64,000 nt of DNA from Catonia carolina (taxonomy: Eukaryota; Arthropoda; Insecta; Hemiptera; Achilidae): assembly GCA_035578175.1 (NCBI GenBank), contig JAQMRL010000041.1, positions 1,298,501 through 1,362,500 on the forward strand, in the 5' to 3' direction. The notes beneath the pieces are model-generated. The model saw nothing but the letters and a program-made list of their open reading frames with translations, was not told the origin of the DNA and did no database searches. The position numbers and the translations under genes are program-made. Numbering within the stretch: the stretch's first letter is position 1; every line of letters starts with the position of its first letter. Of the stretch, positions 13,127 through 24,117 are shown in pieces.

Positions 13127-13982
13127 GTATGTCCACACTCGTGCGCTTTCTTTTTCAATTTGCGATGTCGCATGTTACATCGCATGCGCTTGGAGGCATA
13201 CCACTTTCCCGCACTCATTTGAAGAGCTTTATCTAAAAAAAAAAAACATAACGAATATTTTTGAACACTACACTAAATTAAAGCCTGTTCTTTCCTGCAT
13301 TGATTGGTTTGATATAGATTGTTTTATTTAGAAATTAAACGGAGATAACTCCAGCAATTCACGCCAAAAAGTAAGTCTACTCAGTTTTTAGCTGGTTTTC
13401 CGTTAGTCTGGTTTATAAACGTTCCTTACTTCGTCCAGGTTTTTCATAAAAGTCGGCGTTTAAGTACGTTGAAGATCAGAGTTTTTCTATCATATGAATA
13501 TTTTAAAAGTTAAATCTCATGTTCCGTTTTAATATGCCGGCCATTTTTTAAAAAAGTGCTTTTTTGGCTTCATGTAAAGGTAGGGAAATGATTTTTGGAC
13601 TGAACCATGCATTTTCACAAAAGTATTATGCCAAGGAAAGCGTTTATTTTTTTAATAAAAACATCGTTAAATAATTCAAAATGAGCTACGGAATGAGTTT
13701 CAGCAGGAAAAACACAGAAGTTAGTTTTTCTAAACGACTATAATCGGAGCGGATACCGCTATAGAGCTCAGTTTCCTCCCAAAAGGTTTAGAGGCTAATA
13801 GAATTTTCTATAAACACCACATATCTATTTCTAATTACAAATGCAAAATACGATGCATGGCACAATACTACTGTAAAAAATCATGGTTTAGTCCAAAAAT
13901 CATTTCCCTAGCTTTACGTGAAGCCAACATACACTTTAAAAAAAATGGCCGGTATTTTTAAATGGAACTTTAGACTACTATA

Positions 13983-15333
13983 GGGTGATTCAAAAAGAGC
14001 GCCGGTTTTGATATATCAAATTAAGAGATTTATTTTATTGAAAAACTGAAAATAAATACATCAACAAGTTCATCTTACCTGCCGATTTCATGTATGAAAA
14101 ATTATGTCATGCATGTGTCCTCCTCTACTGCGCTGGCACGCATCAACTCTGTCCATGAAATTGGATATTACTGCACGACAAGTTTCGACTTCCATTTGCC
14201 CGATAACCCGTCAAATTTCCTCCTTCAAGTCATTGATGTTTCGGGGTTTATTGGCATACACCAATGACTTCAGATGACCCCAAAGATGAAAGTCACAAGG
14301 TGTCAAGTCACACGACCGGCCATTGATGGTCGGAATTACGAGAAATGATGCGATCCTGGAACCGTTCACGGAGCAACAACATTGTTTCTCGTGCAGCGTG
14401 ACAGGTGGCACTATCCTGCTGAAACCACAACTCGTCAATTTCCATTCCATCCAAATGACGCCACAAAAACTCCCTAATCATCGTACGGCATCGGTCTCCA
14501 TTTACTGTCACGGCTTGTCCTTCTTGATTTTCAAAAAAGTAAGGGCCGATGACACCGCCCGACCAAAAGCCGCACCAAACTGTCACTCGCTGTGCATACA
14601 TTTCCCTTTCATTAACCACGCGAGGGTTTTCTAAACCCCACATACGGCAGTTCTGTTTATTAACAAAACCGTTTAAGTGGAAGTGCGCCTCATCACTGAA
14701 AATGATTTTGTTTGCGAAGGTGTCATCATCCTGCCGTTTTCTCAATACCCAGTCAACAAACTGTCCTCTCTTCTGGTGGTCTGCCACTTTCAAATGTTGC
14801 GTCAACTGAATTTTATACGGGTGATATCGGAGATCGTACCGAAGAATTCTCCGTACAGAAGAACACCGTAAACCCAATTGTTGAGAACGGCGACGTATTG
14901 ATTTTGCTGGGCTAACAGCCACACTGTCACGAACCAACGCAACGTTCTGCTCAGTTCGGCCAGAACGACGACGTCCAGAACTTTTAAGGTCGACTGTTGA
15001 ACCCGTCTCAAAAAACTTTTTCATGAGCCTGCGAACTGTTGATTCAATCGGTGCTTCATTACGTCCTAGAGTACCGCGAAGTCGCCTGACAGTAGCCGCA
15101 TAACTCTCTCCACTCTGGTAAAATGTTTTGACGATTAACACTCGTTGTGCAATAGTAAACTTCTCCATGGTTAGACACAGACTGCGAGAGTACTACACTG
15201 CGAACAAGAGAAACTACAACTGAATCGTCAATCGGAATGTTCTCCGAAATAGAAATGAGGTCTAACAATGTTGCCAACCGATAAACAAAAATTTACCAGC
15301 CGTTTAAAAACCGGCACTCCTTTTGAATCACCC
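13983..15333 (-). mobile_element. Tc1/mariner-family element (DD41D type), inactive
   Basis: TIRs at both ends: GGGTGATTCAAAAAGAGCGC at 13983 and, inverted, GGGTGATTCAAAAGGAGTGC at the right edge, about 23 bp with two differences. TA lies at 13981-13982, while the right flank reads AT, so the target duplication is imperfect. The element sits in the right arm of the foldback transposon and carries a broken transposase on the minus strand. Confidence 0.85.
14088..15168 (-). pseudogene. DD41D Tc1/mariner transposase pseudogene
   Basis: The minus-strand frame opens MEKFTIAQRVLIVKTFY at 15168, an N-terminal helix-turn-helix region of DUF4817 type found in insect Tc1/mariner relatives. The first catalytic Asp is in IIFSDEAHFHL, the second in WFQQDSATCHAA, and the third in CDLTPCDFHLWG. 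I count about 41 residues between the second and third Asp, which fits the DD41D (rosa-like) group. A frameshift near 14310-14330 separates the last Asp from the main frame. A TGA near 14208 interrupts the C-terminal part, where CGA (Arg) may have been original. Full length would be about 360 residues. Confidence 0.85.
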
Positions 15334-15641
15334 ATGAAAACTGTGATCTTTAACGCCATTCATTTATGAAAAGCCTGGACGGAGTAACGAAGGTTTAAAA
15401 ACCATATTAATGGAAAACCCGCTAAAATCTGAGTACTCTTTTTGCGTAAATTGCTGCATCTCTTAATAGTTTCAAAAAAATCTAAGTCAATCCAATCAAC
15501 GCAGACACAAACAGGCTTTAATTTAGTGCAGTGTTCAAAATATTCGTTATGTTTTTTTTTAGATTAAGCTCTTCAAACGAGTGCGGACAGGTGAAATAGC
15601 ATGAAATGTAGCATGCCACATCGCACGGGTGTAGACATAGC

Positions 15642-15775
15642 TATTTGGCTTCTGCGACGGGGTCCAGGGTTCAATTTCCAGTCAGGTCAGGCTCTTTTTC
15701 ATCACTCATATTTATCTATAATCCTTCTCACCGCCTGCATTAGCAGTATTTGCAAAACAGTCGGACGTTAAACCA
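15642..15775 (+). mobile_element. SINE family S1, 3' part
   Basis: Continues the SINE begun at 13098: B-box side GGGGTCCAGGGTTCAATTTC, body with TTAGCAGTATTTGCAAAACA, and GTCGGACGTTAAACC near the end. The split shows that the SINE is older than the foldback insertion. Confidence 0.75.
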
Positions 15776-16009
15776 ATATATATATATTTAACAGACGTAG
15801 ATGATATACATTTATTTATTTATTCGTTTGTAAATAAAAATAATGTATTGTTCGGTAAAATAATATCAATTATGTATGGACAAGTCAAAATTTTTGTGGA
15901 TAGGAATAGGAAAGGTTATATCCCTACTACTGCACAAAGGCAAAAAAGAGACAGACTAGGAATTCTTAAAAATTTATATTTTTAAAAAGTTTATTTAGAA
16001 TTACATTAA

Positions 16010-16707
16010 GGGGAGCACTATGCCTCCTTTCTAACCCATGTTAAATTGACCTCTTTTTAGATACACGTTTATAAGAAACCGTTAAGAGTAAGGGCTTTAA
16101 TTTTTTTGTGCCTTTTCTATGACATATTTTTAAGCTTATTTTTGAAAAATGCAAAAACAATTTATTTTTTTTTTGCAGAAATTGTTTATTGTATTTCGAA
16201 CTTAGTAATAATAATACTGCAATGATTCTAGTACCAATATCACAATTATACTGCGAAACGTGCTCAAAAAATTTCAACCTTCAAAGTCACATATTTTTTG
16301 AGAAAACTGTACCTTTCTGAAAAAAGTGAATTTGCGGGAAATGAGCTGTAATGTTTTACTTACCGTAAAATCGATCTGCACCATACTATTGATCCTCACC
16401 AGACTGTTCTTTTTCCTCAAATAATTTCCTCTTTTTTTCTCTTGTTTTGCTTCTTTTGACACACTTTCCTTTGTCTTCTCAGCTTTCTATGTTCTTTGCA
16501 TATTGGAACTCTTAATTGTTTCCACAGATTAACTCAAAAGAAATTCTGGTCAAAACATTACTTAACAAAAAATCTGCATAGCTTCCGTAATTTCTATCGT
16601 ACAGTTATAATTTTTATATGTAATTACATAGAAAAAGATGCAAAAGGCAATGGCGTCAAAATTAGTAAAATCGATTTTTTTCGATTTTTAAAGTATAGTG
16701 CTCCCCT
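16010..16707. mobile_element. TTAA-flanked MITE with GGGGAGCACTAT ends (Kolobok-like)
   Basis: The left end is TTAA then GGGGAGCACTATGC. The right end is the inverse (GTATAGTGCTCCCC), one extra T, then TTAA. Just inside, CATGTTAAATTG followed by TTTTTAGATACA aligns with the same position in the elements at 30098 and 45355. No transposase. TTAA duplication with GGGGAG ends matches the intact transposase element at 41828, which could mobilise it. Confidence 0.75.
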
Positions 16708-16711
16708 TTAA

Positions 16712-18045
16712 AATTATGTTCAAAGGTTTTTTTAAATTGTATAACTTTGAATAGCTCCATGATTTAAAACCATATGTTGTTTATTAATTAGATTTATTAG
16801 GCTTTTTTGAATGTATTTTTTAAATTTTTTTTAGAATTTGAATTTTTGTAAATGTCATAGCTTTTAACCCTAGCGTAGTTTTTAAATATCTTTTGTACTA
16901 TATATTACTGAAGAAAAGAAGAGAACACCTACCCTAGAACATGGCTTTTGACAGAAGTTGGTAGGTCAATTTCCTCCATCTCGTACATTGCAGGCAAGCC
17001 AAGTTCAGATATAATAGTGTCCTTAAAAATGCGTGACTGTACGTAAATGAATCCCTAAGAATGACTGAGATTATTCTAAAGGATTTACTCGTCTAAGACC
17101 TTCACTTCACTTGCATTCACACCTTATATTGCCTTAGAGTGACTTCGTGATTCTAAAGCAATCTAATTCATGAGGAACTCTGATTTAAGAGAAGCAAAGA
17201 AATTTCGGAGAGGATTATACGGAAGATAATAGACCTCAAGATAGTAGAAAGAGAGTACACGTTATGAGACAAGAAAGACGAAATTTTTAAACCATACAAA
17301 TAGCAATTTTAACCACGTAAAAGTGATTTAAAATGCTTTACACGATATAAAATAAAATTAATGTATTGGGAAGACTATTTATAAACAAATAATATTATAA
17401 TTAGTAATTAATTTGGAAATTTTATATTTATAATATAAACATATTTATAATAATACTAATAAGATTATTTTTGGATAAGTTCTAATAACCTTTGTAATTT
17501 CTAAATACAAAAAATTGATAAGGCGCTTAGAATCTTGCCGGAGGCCGCAAAGTACCCTATGTCCGTGGGTTGACGAGCAAAGCCCCTTAGTTTTACAAAG
17601 AGAATATTTTCTTCTTTTTGTTCTTAAATTTACGTATAAGTAGAAGCGTCATTTGTGAGGAATAGAAATTTTAGTGAAATTTTATCAGTGAAGAAATTAT
17701 AATTTAATTATGAAACAAAAGAAAACCAGGAACCAAGGAGTAAGATAATTAGACCGTCTTTCATTCACTGAAATCTACCCCTACTGCAATTAAAAAGAGT
17801 GATTTAATTACCACATTTTTTTAATAATATTTTTCCCTACTAAATTATTTCAGCCAACATTTTTTTTGTAGTAATAAAGTATAGGCCTATTTGATATTTC
17901 GTAACCGTGCAAACTTGGGTGTCTAAAATTTATAATTTGTTCAACTATTTTATTTTATTATTTTAATAAATTATTTATTTACATCGTAATAATCTATTAA
18001 CAGAAAAAAATTACATTAGTTTTATAACTTGGACGTAGTTATACC
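16712..18045. other. Intergenic, no gene seen
   Basis: AT-rich DNA without recognisable repeats or coding frames. Confidence 0.4.
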
Positions 18046-18175
18046 TTGAATGCGGTCTTGGGTTCGAATCCCATGCAGGCACGGTATATTTTCATAAGTC
18101 ACAAAAAATCATTGCATTCTTCAACGTCTGCATTAGCAGTAATTGCAGAACAGTCTTGGACGTTAAACAAAAGAA
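18046..18175 (+). mobile_element. SINE family S1, 5'-truncated
   Basis: Begins inside the tRNA-like head (GGTCTTGGGTTCGAATCCCA) and continues through TTAGCAGTAATTGCAGAACA and a TTGGACGTTAAAC end. Closest in sequence to the copy at 3248. Loss of the A-box side means it cannot be transcribed from its own promoter. Confidence 0.7.
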
Positions 18176-18225
18176 AATGGAGCTGTTATGAGTTAAAAAA
18201 TAATTCAGTAGTCGCTTTTATAAAA

Positions 18226-19020
18226 ACAATCTGGTGTGGAACACTTACATGACTTTTTCTTATCATTGTAAGTAATTAAAAATATAACCTATGTTTAATT
18301 ATGAGTAAATGATAAGACTCCTAAATGGAGCTTAAACTGTGTAGGATTTAAAAATAGAAAATCACTAATTAACGCTAATCGAAGCACTGTAGAAAAAATG
18401 CTTGAAATAAAAGAAATAGATTTTTAATTTTTTATAACTTTAGTTCTAATAAACTTTTGTCATATAATGTATACTAAGACCCCAATTAAAAAATTTGATT
18501 TGTTTTGCCGATTTTGATGAACAAAAAACAGAAAATCACTAATTGGCGTTAAATTAAGCGTTCGTTGTTGAAAAAACCGCTGCGAAAAAACGTATTTAAA
18601 ATAAACTTTAACAAATAATAACGTAAAAAGAACGTAATAAAGAATAAACGTTAAATTTTGACAATTTTACTACAATATACTTCTGCCTTTAAAAATAAAA
18701 TAAGAGCGCAATTAAAAAAAAACATTTTTTACTACGAAAGCACAGCCTCCTAAGAATTTTACTAAATATGGCAGTTACCCTACCTTGTGGAGCATATAAA
18801 ATTTAATAAATGAGGGGATTTAAAAAATCTTAAGAGCCGTTGGCTCTTAAGATTTCAGACTAAAAAAAAAAAATATTAAGAAAGTGAAAAATTGCACGAA
18901 TATACTACTTCTTTTGGTTGGCCGATTTCGATGGAAATGTGAGTGTTGGGTCTCCATTTATTACCTAATCCAAGTTTTAAGTTTCAACTTCTTGTATTAT
19001 TCCGTTCTTGAGGTAGTAAA
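18226..19020 (+). mobile_element. H-element, diverged
   Basis: Left end ATCTGGTGTGGAACACTTAC. The usual blocks follow in order, ending in the region that normally precedes the microsatellite (CCGATTTCGATGGAAATG, then TTCCGTTCTTGAGG). The right end is lost and a minus-strand piece of the same family follows directly. Confidence 0.65.
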
Positions 19021-19362
19021 GTTATGGTTAAGCTAAGTTCCTAATGCCTTAGTATGCATTTTAGGAAAAAAGAATAAAATAAAAGTTGTAGAAAATTTTA
19101 AAATCTACAACTTTTATTTCAATATTTTTTTCTACAGAGCTTAGTTCAGTGTCAATTAGTAATTTTCCGTATTTTTAAGTCGAAGACTTCATTTTGTGTC
19201 ATTCATTCGTTGCTGTAAAGGTCATCAGCCGAAAGGCTGGTTTGAACCTCTAAAGGCTTAACTAAGTACTGTAAAACGAAGAGTGAGGTGGTTTATTATT
19301 GCCTTTCTCACCGAGTGGAAAAGTATATTTATCAGCATGCCAGGTTTTCTGAAAAGCATCTA

Positions 19363-20312
19363 CAAGGTTTGAACAAAAATAACGGAAATTTGTTAATTTC
19401 GCGGGTTCTGTAAATCCGATTTCCAATTTTTTTTTTTACCGTGTTGGCACACCTGTTTCTAACATATGTTTGCATTTGGAGCCATTTTGAATGTACAGTT
19501 TATTGCTAGTAGTTGAAAGGAGTACACGAGTCTGCATTCGCTCGGCGATTTGTTACTTTTAAATAAACGGATCTAAGAGTTTGCATTCAATTGTGTTTAA
19601 AAATGATATCAAGTGTTGTACCACATTCGAAATGTTGACAGTGGCTTTTAGTGAATATACTATGAGTAAAACAAGAGTTTACGAGTGGTACGAACGGTTC
19701 AAAAATGGCCGTGAAAACGACAAAAATGAAGACTGCCCTGGACGCCCTAGCACATCAATAACCGACGTTAGCGTTGTAGAAGTGAACAAATTGATTCTGA
19801 AAGTTTGCAGAATCACTATCAGAGAGTTTGCAGATGAGATCAGTATATCATTCGGATTACATCAAACAATTTTTTCGAATTTTTTTGGTATGACATGCGT
19901 GGCAGCAAAGTTCGTTCCGAAATAGTGAGTTTCGAACAAAAGGAACGTCGAGTGGATATCGCCCAAGAATTGGTGAATGAAGTCAACGAATGGTCCAGAA
20001 TTTTTATAATCGGTAATAACAAGCTACGAAACATGGGTATATATGGGTATGACGTCGAAACCTGCTTTCGACGTTTCAGGAGAATCATGAAAGGACGACG
20101 TTTCGTCACCATAGATGGAATAAAATCAGAACCACTAAAGGAGCTGAAAGCTATACCAAAAAGTGATTTCCAGAAGTTCTTCCAAGATTGGAAAAAACGC
20201 TGGCACAAGTGTAGCTGAGGATTACTTGAAGAGGACAAAATTGATATACTAGATGAATTAATACATTTTTTTAAGAAAAACTAAAATTCCCGTTATTTTT
20301 TTACCAAACGTC
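19363..20312 (+). mobile_element. Internally deleted mariner element
   Basis: TIR-like ends: AGGTTTGAACAAAAATAACG on the left and, inverted, CGTTTGGTAAAAAAATAACG on the right, with TA near each edge. It is inserted in the 390-bp repeat. The coding region retains only the ends of the transposase, so the element is non-autonomous. Confidence 0.75.
19581..20279 (+). pseudogene. Mariner transposase remnant, catalytic core deleted
   Basis: The N-terminal part matches mariner DNA-binding sequence: SKTRVYEWYERFKNGRE (about residues 30-46), GRPSTSITD, an ITIREFADEISISFG helix-turn-helix and VAAKFVPK, then a stop at 19923. The second reading frame resumes with FEQKERRVDIAQEL, then a damaged first-Asp region in which the expected GDETW is replaced by sequence before YGYDVET. 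It jumps to the C-terminal KAIPKSDFQKFFQDWKKRW. The second and third catalytic Asp are absent, so it cannot encode an active enzyme. Confidence 0.8.
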
Positions 20313-20689
20313 GTACTTTCCTCCCTGCAAACGACAAATTCACTTCATTTACCACAGGGTCTGTCTATATTATGAAATTCTCAGAGAATATAACTCTAGT
20401 GTTTTTGCACCTCTTCTAGTGTTCTTAAACGCTTCAGTGGTACAATTAGCTGACTATGTGATAAGCAACAGAACTATTTTTCGTAGCCCTGGAACTAGAA
20501 GATCAAGTGAAAATAATTTAACACTCCACGTGCCTGTTATGGGTAAATTATTCATTCATGATTAAAACTAGGTTACGTTTTCCATTAACATTGTTTACTT
20601 CATGATTAAACGTATGTTATAATATTTTTCATTACTTACATTGCCAAGAGAAAGTCTGGTGAGTGTTTCAAACCATATTTTTGGTTCAA

Positions 20690-22520
20690 TTCTCAATATA
20701 GACACTATCAAAATATCACCAAGGTACGCACAAATTTTGCTAGGGTAATTCAATATTATTCTTATACTAACCGTAATTTTTATTAAGCCAGTGATGTTTG
20801 CTAACCCAATTTTAATTAAACCACATTGAGTATAAACAACTGAGTACGTGGCTCAGGCGCAATTGTTACAACAACAGTTATCTATACGACGAATTTATAT
20901 TATGAGAAATATATTTATGAGAAAATTGTTAGTATTATGTACAGTATTGTAACTGAATGAATAAACAAACTAAAAATTTAATAACAATCCCAGCTTATCA
21001 GAAACTTAGAAAAAACACATTGAAATTATATAAAAATTGGGAAAAGGGAAAGAAATATGTGATACATTTTCAATGTTACAGAGATTGCCAATATAAAATA
21101 TTAGGTGAACCATGAGCAATAAAATTAAAAACTAGGGGTTTGAGCTGTAGATATATACGTTGCAAAATAACATTCAGGATAAGTTTTCACGTTTCAACGT
21201 TTAGGATTTCTCTACATCTCTCTCACTCTCTCTCCCCCATTCTCTTTCTCTTTCTCTCTCCCTCTGTAACTCCCTTTCACCCACCCTATCTCTGTACCGC
21301 CCACTCGTCCTACACTGAACCCGCTCAATCTCACTCTTTCTAACCTTATTAGGGGATGTCCAAATCTCCTTTTAGTTGTAGGCCTGTAATTTTAATGTGT
21401 CATAAAAACGGCGTATAAACAACACGTTTTTTCTACGGTTTCTTTTTGTCTTGGTTTATGACGGCGACAAATAATTCAAAATCGGTAAACGAAATTGTCC
21501 AGCATTGTTACAATTCCATTAATAAAACAGCTTTTATGGCGTCCTTGTGGTCATGCATAAAAATTTCTCCACATCTAAATCTATTAATTTTGTACATTCT
21601 CATATTTTTTACTAGCGATTACGTTCGTGCTATCTTTGAGCTTATTCTTAACCTTAAAATGTGATAAAATTGGTTATTTCTTTTCCCGATTTTACTCCAC
21701 ACTTGACTTTGTCTACGTATCACTTTATTAATACTATTTATTCCAGAAAGTTAGTCTCCGATCTTAACAGCACGTGGTCAAAATTCTTATGTTTTAATTT
21801 TCTTATACAAGGCATGAGCAACTTCTTACTATAACAGAAAAACATAGTAAACAATTTCTTATCCGCATGTATCAACTGATGACCAGGAAGAAGTGCCTCT
21901 TTGTGTTAGCTGGAGCAACGTTAGCAAGATTAACAGCTGGATCGACAGTAGGAGAATGGTATCGGTCTACAGGAGTGGAAGAATAGAATGGTTAATTTAG
22001 TACTATTCGGTATTGATAGTTTTTTTACAAAGTCTGAGATTTTTTATGAAAATATTTTTCTTGCAAAAATATCTCATCACTTTGCTGGTTGCTGGACCGG
22101 CTGCTGCTCTTGAGTATTACGTGATCTGGTCGTGTTTCTTCCAGTCATTTTATATAATAGTTGAATTTAATAGAAAAATAGATGAATGGAGTAAAAAATA
22201 ATTAGACTGATAAAAACTGTATTATGGTAGCAATAATATACCACCACAAGATTCCAATTTTAAAACTGATTGATGTTCAATCGCTAAACTGTGTAGTTAA
22301 CCTAGAGCAGGTAGAAACGCAGGGAGCTGTCAAACACGTCTAACCCCTTTGACTCATGAAACACTACTGGACACTACTACTTTGTTAGAAGTACTACGTC
22401 TCATGATGAAGATTCCTCGCACAGTTCAACAAAACGTAATGCAACCTAAAACAAATTCCAAAATGGATTCCAAGAGTACTAAAAACGGCAATTTAAAAAT
22501 TAGTAATTTATTTAAATGGT
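20690..22520. other. Intergenic, no gene seen
   Basis: AT-rich DNA. It contains a CT-rich microsatellite at about 21205-21262 (CTCTCTCACTCTCTCTCCC type). Open frames here are short and compositionally biased. Confidence 0.4.
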
Positions 22521-22525
22521 TAGCT

Positions 22526-22690
22526 CTGCCCGTTGACGTAGTGGTTAGCGCAACTGGCTTCTACGCCGGGGTCCTGGGTTCGATTCTCGGTCAGGTCTAG
22601 CATTTTTTCATCAATCATTTCCATATATCATCATCCTCCACCGTCTGGATTAGCAGAAATTGGAAAACAGTCAGACGTAAACCCAAAAAA
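22526..22690 (+). mobile_element. tRNA-derived SINE, family S1
   Basis: Head GCCCGTTGACGTAGTGGTTA with the A box, B box GGGTTCGATTCTC, and a body with TTAGCAGAAATTGGAAAACA and CAGTCAGACGTAAACCC. It is the best uninterrupted guide to the copy split at 13098/15642. A tRNA gene is unlikely because the acceptor stem is incomplete and the copy is dispersed. Confidence 0.8.
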
Positions 22691-24115
22691 TAAACTGTTC
22701 TGTACCTTAACATTGGTTTAAATTTAAATTAGTAGGCCTACTGTGAATTATATGCAGTATTGAAATACATAACAATAATAAACATATTTAAAATATTGGA
22801 TCCTTTTCGGTTAAGCTAGGTTACGGTTGAGCGGGGTTTGGTTAAGCGGGGTTTTACTGAATCTATAGCAAAAGTTTTTATAAAAATTACTTTTATTATA
22901 CATTGTTATTCACAAAGTTTAACTGGACCTTTCTGAGCTCTCTTTACAGACCAAAAGAAATAAAACTTTTTAAATAAACATAAATGTTCTAAAACGCTAT
23001 GGTAGCGAGTTACGGCTAGCGAAAAATTTCGCCCAAGACTCTCGGTCGAATGAAGACTTGCTTAAATTTTGAAAAAGTAATTTTAGGGGCGATTCAGTTA
23101 TTTCTTATGGTTTTTATCCTGATAAAATCAAATAGAACAACCCACAACAAAGAAAAAAAAATTGTGAGATAACTGTATTTCTGTCGGTTTTTTAAAATAG
23201 TTGACGTAAAACAGAAAAAACTGTTCCTAAAACACGTTACATTAGGTTTGAACTAAAAGAACTTTGTTAAATGACTAATAAATAGTCTACATAAAAGTTA
23301 AAAACAAAACTTGTAAAATATTTAATTCTGAACAAATTGGTATTAAATAAAGGTTACAGAAAGTGAATCAGGTAAACGACGCCGATTGGAGTCATCCAAC
23401 CCTGGAGAGTCACTTAATTTGATGCCTTTAAGCATTATCCATCCCCAAAGTGTTAATGGATTGAAAGAATTATTCAATCAACGCTACAGGTTCACTAAAA
23501 ATAAAAAAAAAACGTTGAATACATGTTCAGTTTTACATTTTAATTACTCTTAATCGTACCTCAAAGTAAATTAATTAAATAACAGGTTACTGTAATTTGT
23601 TCACTACTGTCTTACTGTAAACGAATTGCTAACTAGTGTTTAATTAATAGGCTACCTATTCTAACTGTTCATTGTAACAAATTATTGCGTAATGGCTACA
23701 CAAATAGAGTTGTGTTTAGTTAAAATTAATAATGCTTAATGATGAAACTGAAAGTTAATAGATATGTTAAAGGGGGGGGGTGTTAAGGAGGGGAGTTTAG
23801 GAAGGTAATGACTGAAAGCAATTCAAATCAGAAGGGTGGGTTTAATGTTTAGTCGTAATTAACTGTCAACCAGTCTTGCCCACTCAATTTTCAATCACTT
23901 TAACTTCACCTTCGTCCTATCCGAACCAAATTCTTTAAACTTAACCTACTTATCATCACCTTCAGCTTTATATTATTTCCTTCCAAACTTAACGGTTTAT
24001 TCAAGTTCTTTAAAAACACATCTACTTCATGAAAGTTCTCTTATATTTTAAAGAATATCGCTTCATATTTAATTAAAGTTTTATTAAATCCGTAATGGAA
24101 TTATGCGGAATCTCA
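22691..24115. other. Intergenic with one pogo-like terminus
   Basis: No gene. At 22808-22859 the minus strand reads CAGTAAAACCCCGCTTAACC followed by two degenerate repeats of the same 8-mers, resembling a pogo/Tigger end. A G-run lies at about 23771-23780. Confidence 0.45.
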
Positions 24116-24117
24116 AT

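Larger units (their letters stand above)
13127..15641. mobile_element. Long palindromic foldback DNA transposon
   Basis: The two halves of this element are inverted copies. 13127-13480 pairs with 15341-15641 (shared blocks such as ATAACGAATATTTTGAACAC and CTAAATTAAAGCCTG). 13500-13630 pairs with 13850-13980 (shared GGGAAATGATTTTTGGACT and CGGCCATTTTTT). Removing the Tc1-like insertion at 13983-15333 leaves one hairpin of about 1.15 kb with arms of about 500 bp. The ends read GGTATGTC..GACATAGC. It has no coding sequence and interrupts an S1 SINE. Confidence 0.8.
19212..20553 (+). repeat. 390-bp dispersed repeat (family Q), split by mariner
   Basis: The left part (to about 19360) has GGTCATCAGCCGAAAGGCTG. 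The right part (from about 20315) has CACAGGGTCTG and GTAGCCCTGGAACTAG. The intact relative at 49125-49512 shows both parts joined. The CATCAGCC..GGCTG start is a small hairpin. The family has no open frame and is probably SINE-like. Confidence 0.7.
19025..20685 (-). mobile_element. H-element fragment, interrupted by another repeat
   Basis: 19025-19211 and 20554-20685 are two parts of one minus-strand H-element: CTACAACTTTTATTTCAA in the first, GCCAAGAGAAAGTCTGGTGA in the second. The intervening 19212-20553 is a 390-bp repeat, itself split by a mariner. TTCATTC occurs on both sides of the insertion, a likely target duplication. Confidence 0.65.

Noticed and set aside
14323..15011. Open frames overlapping the Tc1/mariner transposase on either strand
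   Set aside because: Shadow frames of the transposase pseudogene; the true frame is identified by its catalytic motifs.
21140..21343. Ser/Leu/Pro-rich open frame
   Set aside because: Product of a CT-rich microsatellite.
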